NCBI GenBank assembly: GCA_028023455.1
Contig: JAQFVV010000013.1
Coordinates: forward strand, 13,714,258-13,778,257
Reading direction: 5' to 3'
Length of the DNA: 64,000 bases
Origin: Epiperipatus broadwayi
Lineage: Eukaryota > Onychophora > Udeonychophora > Euonychophora > Peripatidae
Below are positions 40,301 through 52,300 of the stretch, piece by piece. The stretch's first letter is position 1; each line of letters starts with the position of its first letter. A model generated the notes under the pieces. The model searched no databases. It saw nothing but the letters and a program-made list of their open reading frames with translations, and had not been told where the DNA came from. The translations under genes were made by a program, and so were the position numbers.

Positions 40301-43300
40301 ATATAAATTCAATATTTTATTTTGCTTTGTTAATAAATTTGTTCACCGACACCTCTCTTTTATCACCCTATAATCTCCCATCCCTCTCTACCTTTACTGT
40401 TATTACTAGCCTTTGATTGATTTTATTTATTATTTAATTTATCCACTATTATTTTGTTTCAATATAAACTTATTTAAAATCTTATATTCTTAAAAAAAAA
40501 CTTTTGTAATCGTATGCAATAACTTTTTAGACTTGCGCACTATTTGTGGTCATATTTATTTTCCAGCTACGGACATTAAATTCTCAATTTTATGCCGTTT
40601 TTAAATTTTCTCAGGTCGTGTTTTTTTTTTTCGTAAGCTCGAGTTGGGAAAGCCATTATAATGTTTTCTGTATTTCTAGGCCTCTACACACATTATAAAT
40701 GCATGAGTTGATCAAGTTATGCAAAAGAAAAATAAATGTTCATTTATTTTATTAAAAAAAAAGAACGTTTCATTATTATTCCAAAACATAACTATCTTTC
40801 CTGATCAGCTTGGCCTAGAATTATTACTAAGTACAATCATGAGCTGACTCAGTTTTTAATTTCGACATGAGGGCACCAGAGTCGTTAGACCCACTGCGGC
40901 GTCAAACATATTGTAACTTGTAAACTAATAATTATACGATCTGGGCTAAAATTCCCGTTAAGTAGAAGATATTCCCCTTTGACTTAATTAAGAAAAATAA
41001 AACTATTTAGCAAAGGTAATTTGTATACTAATTTGATTCTAAATAATCAAAACTTAAATATAATAACTCTAAATTTATACACGTACGATGAAAGTATGTT
41101 AATAACAAAGATTTAATATTTATGATAAATGAAAAATTATAATGTTGGGACGTATTGTGCATAATGAATTTAATAATTTGATTCAAATATTGAAGCAATA
41201 GTTAGTTTGTGTCTTATTTTTCCGTGGTACTGTTTCATTTACTACTCTGTTTGCAAATCTTTAGATCACAAAATTATGGGATAAACATTTCATTAAAATC
41301 TCAGTTTATAAAGCTTTATATAAAGTTATGGCCATTAACTTACCGGTAAGTTTATATTTAAATAGGTCATTGATCCTTCGACATCCAATTCAGTCAGTGG
41401 GTAGTCCGCAGTAGTTGTTTTTTAGTTGCACTTCTTTCAAATCTCCGATCACATTTAGGTAGAGTCAGATGACGATCTAGGTGACTTTTCTCGAGAGAAA
41501 GTGTCGGCAAACGATAGAGTTCTACTCACTCATGAGCGATTTCAGTTCGTATCTAAGTGGACACATTTTATTAATTTTTTTTTTTGTTTAAAAAAAAATA
41601 CGAGGCACTTCAAATTGCTCAACACTCTCTGGAACGACAAGACAAAAGCCACTTTTCAAATCTGTCGGCTCCTTTTATATTCCCAGATTTTTTTTAGAAG
41701 TTCTGCGCATATTCCTTTTTACCTTTTGTTCTATTTTATAAACTTCTACATTATTCTCCTTTTTTTTATTACAAAGTCTGTTTTCTCGTTAATAATTTCT
41801 GCCATTTTTAATTACTATCAGAAAGTCGGACTTTCTGATAGCAATCTTTACCTTTGGAATTTTCTTTCACTACTTGAATCAATTATTCAGTATGCACTTT
41901 CCAACATTGAATTTACTTTAGTTAACTTATATTAAAAAAAAAGAAAAATTAAACTTTCACTGTACGTTTTTCTTAAAACATTATATTACAAAAAAAAATT
42001 AAGGATCGGGTTCTCTCTTTTTTTATTTAAATGATACCCAATATTAAATAGAAATTTGTACCATATATATAAATAAATGGCACAATAGATTTGTATGCAA
42101 ATATGTTTATATAACTTTTTCATAGTCACATAAGTATGTGATATATACATATACACACATCCATGTATGACATATATTAATTATACTAGATAGATGTGTA
42201 TTCACATACAAAAATAAATATTTTAAAGATCTGTTTTCACGTACATATTGAGAATAATTATTTCTTCTCATGTTTTTTTTTCCAAATAGCCTAGTTATTA
42301 AATAGGATCTTAACTAGATTGCAATTATTAATTTATTTAATATAATATTCATCAAATGATCATATGACAAATTCCAGACATTTTTAAATTATAAGAATGT
42401 GAATAATTAATGTTTGTTAGGAGTAGTTGTAGTAGACAAAGAAAAATGTAAAAAGAAACAAAAATAAACAACTTTTTCTTTCTCTCTTCAATAATTGTGT
42501 TTATGTATATGGAAAAAAGGAAAAGAAAAGAGAAATAAGTTGGTAAAATATTTAAATAATGTTCATTAATTTTTAAAGGAAGAAAAATTAAGATATTAAC
42601 AATCTTTAAAAAAATCTGGTTTAATTAATTAAAAAAATTTCTTTTACTATCTTTGTAAAGAAGTGAAACATGCTGTCCACAATTAAAAGATTATCCTGCT
42701 TTAGTAATTACTAATTAGAGTATAATTGAAACTTTAATTAAAAAAGGAAAATAATTTTTTTGTAAAAAGAAAATTGTTCCAGTTTAATGCTATCATGTCT
42801 GAGGTAGTCTGTGATTGGATGGATATAGGGGCAATTAGGAATAAAATAAAAAGTGAAGTTAAGGCATTAGACTTCAATGTCTAGTGTAAAATTCAGTCTT
42901 GGTCCAGATGTTGAGTAGAAATAAGCAGTATCAGTGCATTTTTAGAGAAGAGAAAAAGAGAGAAGTTAAGCTTGTAATCTGAAGTTAGACATCTCAATAC
43001 TTGTTTAAAAAATTATCTATGAAATGTTTATAATAAGCATGTGCTAAGCTTTAGTTACTAGGTGGGGATTACCAACCTATGTGAATAGTTTCAACAAAAA
43101 ATGTCTTGTGTATTCATCCAAAATTATGACTGTGTCAGCCTGTGCTAATCTGACCTGAAAACTATTATGCTGTAAAATAGAAGCTACAAAAGAAAAAAGC
43201 TAACTTGAAAGAAAATAATTGATCATTAGAATTTTGTGTTATCTGAACTGGAATTGTTATAATCTAAAACAAAGAACTACGAGAAAAAAAGTTAAGGAAA

Positions 43301-46300
43301 AAACTTCTAATAAATAGAATTCTTAAAATGGAAATCTGTGTTATCTGTAAATTATTCCAATAAGAACTTGAAGCTACAAAAGAAGAAATTAATGGGAGAA
43401 TTTATAATGGATTTTAAATAATGGATAAATTTAACTTTTATTAACTTATCTTAAAAATTATTATTACAATTTGAAAACAGAAGAAGAAATGTTTTATCTA
43501 AAAAGAACTAAAACAAGATAAAGAATTTTATAAAAAAATCCATGTTAATAATGTATTGTAGTATGCACATCTATATTTGCAAATAATGGTTTTTAATATT
43601 AATAATAATTGATGAAAAATATTTTTTACTTGTTTTGTTCTAAATATTATATTTTCCTTGCAAAGTGTTAAAATGTATTAAAAAAAATTTGTTTTTATAA
43701 GCAAAGTGATAACTGTTTTAATCAATCTTAAATTTTTTAATCTTTGATTGTATAATGTTATGTTTTCAGATTTAATTCTTGAAAAAAGGGAATAATTCAG
43801 ATAAATTAAATGTTGATTGATTAATAAGAATCAAAAGTAAAGATGAAATTATGCTTTTTGTACAAAATATGTGTTAAATTATGATTTGTCATATTGACAT
43901 TTTTTATGATTTTTTTTCATTTGTTTAACATTATTAAATAATTGCTGAAAAAATTATACTTTCTGAAATTATTTTTTTGTGTGTGCTAGCATCTTTATTT
44001 CTCCAGCTATTTGTTTTGGGAATTGGCAGTATATGTTACTAATTTTGTCAGAGCATTGTGCTTTAAGGGATTTGTAAATTATCCAAGTGAAACTATTTAC
44101 TGTAAAATGTATTAGCTTAATTTCTCTTGTTCCCTGTCACAGTCTCTAGGATACTGGTGATTCTGAGATAGTTCACAAGCATTAGGTTATTGTATATAGA
44201 TATATGAGAATGCATTTATGCTTGAACATGCACATAGTTCCCTGGTTAACACAAAGATAAAGATCACCTTATATTCCATTTATTGCACTTTTCTTGTACA
44301 GATTTGAAAGTAATTTATAGATGACTAGTACATTCATGATATCATATGACCAGGGCATTGGGAATAATTAGTACATATCATGATCCCAGTATTTTTATGT
44401 GTAATATTGAAACTTTAGCACTTAAATATGTGTATGGAGATTATTGTTTTTGTATTATACCATAAGTTTGGCATTGTCTATATGATAATTAGTCTAATTT
44501 CATTCATGTATCTTTTTAGACTCACTTATTCATGATGACTTGATTAGTAAAATTTAATGCTAGTGATGTAATTTGTAACTTATATGCTTGCTTAATACTT
44601 ATTTTCTCATACTACTTTTATATTTGTTGTTGACTTTTCTGTAGCAATAACAGTGAGTACCATTTCCTCATATTATCTGTTTTTACATTCAATTATAACA
44701 TATTATATAATTTTCTATTTATGTTTAAATTATTAATCATGAGTTAATTTTATATATACGTATACTTTTTTAATGTGTAATTTAATTATTCTCATGCACT
44801 TTTTTCTATTACAGTCTTTAATATAATGTAATAGTTTAATATTCTTTGACAATTTATTTTACAGTCATATGCTAAATAGTGAACACATAATACTAGTTTA
44901 GTATTTCTTCTATTTTATTGTCATATTATTTTTTATCCTCATTATTGGTAATTGTAAATTATATCACAATTTTTGCAGTTACTTTTATATAAAATAGCTC
45001 TTTTATTTTTTACTTTGGAACTAGATAATAATATTTTTAGATTTACATCTTAACAATGCATGAAATCATTAATTCATTATAATTATTTATACTTTTCTAA
45101 TCACATTTAATTGATATTAGAACATATTATATTAATTAGAATTATTTTTTCTTCTTGAAGTGTTGATGGTTTTGATCAGTCCTTAGTATGGAAATTGAAC
45201 CAATGAATCTTAGATTCATGAATCTATCTATGACATAATCATTTAAAGCTGAAATTGTATTCACAAAAATTATCATAAAATACTATCATTGGTCAGGCCA
45301 GCAATGCTTGAAGAACCTGAAAAAGAGAAGAGAATAATAGCACTCAAAACATTGGATGTTCTATGTTAATCTATGTGTTATTATTAATAGTTGATAAATT
45401 ATAAAAAATTCAAAATAGTAATTATAAATATAAATAATTAGCCCATTCATTCAGTGTACTGAATGTTTCTTATATAAGTAAATAGAAAAATTTGAACTTA
45501 GGATTTGTCAGTCTATACTTGTCCTACATTCCATCTCAAAGAACTGACACACATGACCACATGCATGCAAAATAGAAAAAAATGATTCCCAATATATGTA
45601 TTTCATGCAGAAGCAGCATTCATCAGTTGGGACAGATCAAAATCTTTGACATATAAATGCAACCAGTGCTCAGATTATATTAAGATAACAATTCCTTAAA
45701 CTTCAATGGACAGGCTTCAATCTTCTCACTCTTCCAACTATTCAACCATTGATTTCATTACATAAAATATGGTATATTGGTGATCATCTATCTTTCTTAC
45801 ATGTATTTTTTTGACATTTGAATCCAAAGTTTGCTGTGGATGATTTGTAATTATTCTTGATAAAAATCTTGCAAAAAAACTGATAGGCCTACAATTTCTA
45901 GTATATTATTTATCACATATCTTAAATATTAATATTACTACTATATTTTTTCAATTATCTTGTACATCTTTATCATTTAAACATTTGGTATATTGTTTTG
46001 CCAATTTCATTCTTTTAAGGTATCAATAATAATTCTATTACTTCCTGGAGGTTTCCTCTTCATAAATGTAATTCTCTGTCTTATCTCTTTATTTAAATTT
46101 CCTGGCAATTTAGAAAATGGTGATTACAGGAGCTACTTTGTTTTCTTGTTTTTCATTACTATATAATTTTTCATAGAACTCTTCCACACATTTCACAATG
46201 TCATATTTTGCTTTATTGGTGAATAATTTTTCTTCCAAAATCAACATATTTCTTTATATTTTGAAAACTTTATTCTCATCTATAGCTTTTCTTTTCCATT

Positions 46301-49300
46301 CATATTTTTGTATCATTTTAGAGAACTTTAGATATTCTTAATTAATCAGTTTAAATATTTTTATATTCCATCCTTTCTTAAATCATTTAATATATAGGGT
46401 ATATGAGCACAGACTTTTACACAACCCACCACTCTATCTCATAAAACTGGTACACTTGAACACATATATGTCGAAAAGATAAATAATCACCAATATACAT
46501 ATTTCATGCTAAACCAGCAATCATCAATTGGTCCAGATTATCATCTCTGCACATATATGCAATACGTGCTCAGATATATATTAAGATAGCCAATCCTCAT
46601 ACTTTAATGGACAAGCTTCAATCCACTCCAACCGTCCATCCAATTGAAAATCTGATGATGAAACGCTCAAAGGCCACCCTGAAGCTGAGATTCTCGTCAC
46701 ACCCATCATTTAAGAAAATTTGCTTGAGAATTGCTCTTTTTCTATCAGCTATCTTTGTTGCAGTTCTTAGTAGTGTATTAAGTATCTCCTTATAGATTTC
46801 AGTTAAGATTGAACCATTTTAAAAATCTATCACTAATTTAAAATGATTAGCAAGTCTCAATTTAAATTTATTAATGTGTTTCTAAAGATTATGAGTACCA
46901 ATTATTAATATTGTATTTTTTAATAGTTTTTATTTCTATTGTTTCGCATTAATATGTATCTTAGGTCTCACTAATATATATTTTCTGTTTGTCAAAATAT
47001 AAATCAATTCTGCTGTGCCTTCATTGTATATATACACATACATATTTAATTGAAAAGTTTTTTTTGTGCCAAAACAAAATTTTAGACTGTTCATTAAAAA
47101 TAAATATTATGTATTAGCACCATTCTCTTTCATCTATTTTTTTAATACAAATATAAAGTATAATATAATATAGTTTGCTTTTAAATCAAGCCGTTTAATG
47201 TAATAAATTTTTGTTAAATTTAAAAAAACATTCCTCCGTGAAATTATTTCAAATTTAAGATTTTTTCACACAGATAAATGAATGAATACTGTGTTATTAT
47301 CTTTGTTAGATTACACCTGTACACCTTAATCATTAAATACCCAAAACTATTATGCATAGTTGACTATTAAATTTTATTTTAGTAATTATATATATAAAGG
47401 GTAACGCTAAACCATAGGCTTATGACCCATGATGATTACAACATATAAATTATTGATAGTTATATAAGATAAAAATGGATTTGACTACCTTATCCTAAAT
47501 GTGCTTTGGAAAACATATTATTCAAAATTAATTTTAGTCTCTTGGATTTAGACTTCACATTATACCATAATTACTATCCATGTCTATCTGGAAGAAGGTA
47601 CATGCATCTCTGCAAATGCTTTGTATATATGGTCATTTAAAAAAATTTGAAGTAAAACTATTTTCCATGAGTATTTTTTTTTTACTTTTATCTGGAAACA
47701 TCTGTAGTAATCACTGAATGTCAGATGGTTTTGTGAGATAACATAATACCCTTATCTGACATCTATTGATAATTCCACTAGATGGCTCTAAAGTAGAGTG
47801 AAGAGAATTACTTTGTGAGTAAGTATATGCGAACATGTCACATATTATTCTATTTTACTTATAAAGAGACATTTGCTATCATAGATAGAATTTATCCCAA
47901 TTGGAAACTATTTTTGATAGATGTCTATAGAGCTTTTCAGTAATATCTTTTCCATTAATTCAAATTATTCTGCTATCTTTGTTGGTTTTCACCAGATTAC
48001 ATGTGTTTTATTTCAGTGAATGACTGTCAAATTTCTATGAAAATTTTCTTTAATTTAATACAAAAGAAAAATTAACTCATGAAGATAACAAACATGTACT
48101 TGGTCAAAAATATTAATGAGTAATTAAATATATATATCATGTAATATCTGAATGTTACTACAAAATTGTGATTTTGATACTTTAATAATAATTTAACACA
48201 CTTTTTTAAATGTAAACAACTTATTTATTTTTCATGTTAAAAATTGGAGAAAAGTTTAAACATATTATCATTTAAATACTGAAAAATATAACAAGACTAT
48301 ATATAAAATCTTTGATAATTTTTAATTTATGTGTGACTCTTTATAAGAAAAATTTGTTTACTTATAAAAAATATTTTATAAACTTTGATCTTTCAGTTTA
48401 TATTTATATATAAAGTATTTTATGTCTGTCTTTCAACTTTTATAATATTATAAAAAAATACTAAGTTAAAGGCAACATTCTCATTTTAAACGTAATATTT
48501 TATTCATTTTTAGCATTAGCAGCTTTTCTAAATGATTACTTCAATTTGAGCTGAAAAAAATATACATAAAAAAAAAACTACAAAGCATTAAAAGAAACAA
48601 AGAAAAGATTGGAATTATAAATTTTATGCACATCATTAAAATTGTTATGGGTAGTTGCATAATGACATAATACCATTATCATTGCAAAGGGATGTCTACA
48701 GCATGAGAAATGACTAGAATTCATATTAAATTGGGCAACTGAAGATAGCAAGGTAAATCAGATAACGTTTTCGAGAGTATTTTTGGTGACCGTATTTTTC
48801 TTTAACATACTATAAGTATCAGGGTATTGATTAGTTACTCTAGCTCAATGTGCCCAAAACTTTAACTTAGCTTGTACCAATTTAAAATTTTTTATGTGAG
48901 CTACAAATAAATTTTGCACTTTTAATTTTAAATGTATTCAATGCACAAATAATAAAAATTTGTAATACGATAAAGAAAATTTGTGATTATATACTTTTAT
49001 ACTTTTATTTGTTATGAATTTAAATACAAATTAAATATTTAAGAAAAACGTTTTAATGTGAAACCTGACATTGCATGTTTTTTGCTAGCTTATTGTACTT
49101 TGGCATATACAATATTATAGCTAAAGGCATGTAGGCACTTAGATGTTCATTCATTATATTGGGTACCTGAACTTTTATTTTAAAAAGTTTATTATTGGAA
49201 AACCACTTTTGCAAAGATAATTTAACTCCAAGCAGAAGTTCATCCCTGAAAAGTTTCCTTTAAGAGTGGATATTTTTTCCTCATTTACAAAGTATCCAAA

Positions 49301-52300
49301 AATCTGTTTGTGATACTCTTATTTTTAATTATAGAACAGACCGAAAATCAATTATTTCCATTTCTCAATTAGTGGCATTTTTATTTATCATATTTGTACT
49401 CTGTTGTGTGATATTTTAGAAATATTAGTATCAACAAATAAATGAGACAATTGGCTGAATTTTATGAAAATCAGAAAATTTAATTTCAAAATTATTTTTA
49501 AATTCTGTGAGATTTTCAGAATATTTTTGTTTTGATTCTCTTATATTTCTCAATGTAGTTTTCCAAATTTGAAAAGTGACTAATGTCACATTTATTTATT
49601 TGGGATATTCACAAATATAATTTTGATTTAAGTGTATTTATACTTTCTTTTAATTTAGTAATAGTTTTTTGTTTCCCCTGAAGTTCAAAATTGAATATAT
49701 TCATTTTTTGTTATGTCTGTAAGAGAAGATAAATCAGATAACGAGCTATGATCATAAGTTATTCATAAGTTTCATTTCTGCATTCTATAAATTGTTTCAT
49801 TTCTGAATGAAGATCTAAAAATTGTTGTAGGACTTTAACTTCAGAATGTAATATTAAAGTTTTATACTCAGCATCAAATTCATCAGTCAGTATTTTAAAT
49901 AATCTGCTCTGAAGTGGTCTGGCATCAATAGAATTGCTAAATTTTAGAACAACATTCATGATGTGTTCATAATGCAGTACTTTTGTACATAATGTTTAAT
50001 AAGATAGATGCAGTGATAATGAAAAAAATTAGAAGCACAGCATCATTCTTACATAATCTAATGAAGTCATCACCCAAAACATTCATGGCACATGCTCTGA
50101 CATTATGGACACAAGTTTTTGAAGTGGAAGATTAATTTTTTAATATGTTTTTAATAATGTATATATATATTTTTTCATATGTCATAGCATCGGCCGGGAA
50201 GCAAACCCGCAACAACTGTCTGCAAGCAATTGCTTGCTTGCATGGCAGCTATGCTGACCTCTCGGTTAACAATGCTTGATGATATTTCTTTTTAATGGCT
50301 GATAATGTATCTTTTTTTAATACATTTACTTCTGTTTCTAATCACGACTCAATCCTTTTTTCTTTTCAAAAATATACAGTACATATAGCCATATAATTCT
50401 ATAATTAAAAATCACTTCTTTTCTTGTCAAAAACTTTATTTGATGTATATATATATATCCATTTATTTCCAACGTTTCGACTATCTTTACTCTATAGTCA
50501 TTTTCAAGGATCTAGAAAAAACATTACATTATAAACAAACTTCACATAATTTTTGTTTTTATTATGTGAAGTTTGTTTATAATGTAATGTTTTTTCTAGA
50601 TCCTTGAAAATGACTATAGAGTAAAGATAGTCGAAACGTTGGAAATAAGTGGATATATATATATACATCAAATAAAGTTTTTGACAAGAAAAGAAGTGAT
50701 TTTTAATTATAGAATTATATGGATATATCTTTTTTTACTAAGCAATCATTAAAGATTATACTTTTAAAAATATTTACTTAAGTTTTATTGCAACTGTCTG
50801 TCAATTCATCACACTGTAAACTTAGAAACACACATATTTTTTACTCATGCTCTGATATTTTAGACATTGCTTCTATTCTACAAATGACTGGATTTCTGGG
50901 TGATTAATTGGACTTTTTGAATTATTGATACAATTTCATTCTTAGTTTTAAATTCTTGAAATAATATCTCTGATGCAGCAAGCATTGCTTCTTTAATTAT
51001 TTTGCCATTCTTAAAACATTTTTTGTGCGTTGAAAGTGTGTGTAATCTTAAATGTTGCAATTGTAGCAGCTTTTATTTTATTCATAGTCCTAGTAAACAT
51101 CAATTATTGGGCAACTACTGTGGTTTTCAATTCTTTCAGATTTTTTTTTAAATTGCTGTTAGAAAGATATTTAATATCATATTTTTTTATGAAATGATGT
51201 AAAATATTTTTCTATGTTGCATTTTTTTCTCACAACAACTATTGAACCACAAATCAAACAAATAGATTTGTTTTTAAAATAAATAAAAAAAATATTTCTT
51301 ATTTTTTATGCAGTCATAATTAGGGTAACTACAAAATAATTATTAGTATACCAATGCTTAACATACATAGAACAAACATATATTTTTATATTTGGATGAA
51401 ACACCTGTCAGTTGCCATACAACTTTGAAAATTTACTTTCTGTAAAAGAAATAACTCATCTGACTACTCTCTCAGCAACTACAACTCTGTTGTTTTTTAA
51501 TGGTATGAAAGTATATCCATTCAGAGCTGCTGCATTATCGAGCTCACACCATTCATGAAAAAAGCCACAATAAAAGGTTGCAGAGTCACACAGGGCTTCA
51601 TGAGCTACAGGTTATGCATCTTTCCTCTAGCTATAGTGGATGGCTTTAAAGTAGGCAGAGAGAATTATTCTTAGAAATAATGTTGGTATATTAAGGGTGT
51701 TTAAAATTGTTTTTCACTATTATAAAAAAAAAAACTCCTTAAAAAAAATTCTAAATCTGACAAGTTGAATTAAATGATCAAATCAATAAAAATATATTAT
51801 TTTTCATTAAAAAAAAATGTATGGCAGTTAATTGAAATCAATAGATGTATTTAATATAATGTTTATATATATATATTTAGTTTTTTCCATACTATCCAAA
51901 ATATTTAATTTATCAGCTTGAATATTCAGTTTTGGCTACCCTAATCAAAGTAACATTTTTTAATATTTTGTATAAGTTTGAGAAGGTATCACTTGTCATA
52001 AATGTGAAATTTCTAATACTCTAAAGTGAATTTAACTTATTGTTAAATAAGGTGCAAATGCACCATCTACTGCTGTGTCTACAATTTGGAATTCAAATCC
52101 AGTCTAAAAAATTTTTTTCTCAGGTAACTGATCTATAATCAATCTAGCTAATTTCTAAACATAGCAAGACAGTAAAACAATGGGGGGGAAATTACTCACA
52201 CCTTCACCATTCAGCAATTGAAAATCTCTTAAGTACTGCCTTCCCATTCATTGTTTCTGTGTAAGGGTCTGTTGGAAAGTCCTTTAACTACAATGGGTTA

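Larger units (their letters stand above)
35290..42084 (-). mobile_element. Ty3/gypsy LTR retrotransposon, antisense in the intron, defective
   Basis: Two LTRs of about 1.43 kb (35290-36728, 40657-42084) enclose 3.9 kb. On the minus strand, the order is primer binding site, a short K/E-rich frame, protease, reverse transcriptase, RNase H and integrase. Integrase after RNase H places it in Ty3/gypsy (Metaviridae) rather than copia. A 4-bp duplication (ATAG) flanks it, so the insertion is intact. The LTRs differ by roughly 30 substitutions by my count, which suggests a fairly recent insertion. There is no gag capsid or zinc-knuckle region and no env. The pol frame is broken by stops and shifts, and the RT catalytic pair is altered, so it is not autonomous. 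Confidence 0.95.
49540..51275 (-). pseudogene. hAT-type transposase pseudogene (SCAND3/ZBED5/FAM200-like)
   Basis: Minus strand, in order: a BED-like zinc finger near 51190-51272 (KSICLICGSIVVVRKKCNIE then KYFTSFH: Cys-x2-Cys and last His present, first His replaced by Tyr); NGKIIKEAMLAASEILFQEF (about 50940-51010); FLSLQCDELTDSC, the site of the hAT DESTD motif (about 50800-50850); then, past an inserted block, FSNSIDARPLQSRLFKILTD with EYKTLILHSEVKVLQQFLDL (49759-49959) and FELQGKQKTITKLKESINTL (about 49640-49700). These match the conserved blocks of this transposase group. Many stops and shifts, plus a large insertion at about 50130-50740, make it non-functional. Confidence 0.8.

Noticed and set aside
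46607-46795. 62-codon frame with a hydrophobic end
   Set aside because: Starts inside a repeat copy and has no conserved features.
50189-50268. Functional tRNA gene
   Set aside because: T-arm is good but the acceptor stem does not pair; called tRNA-derived instead.
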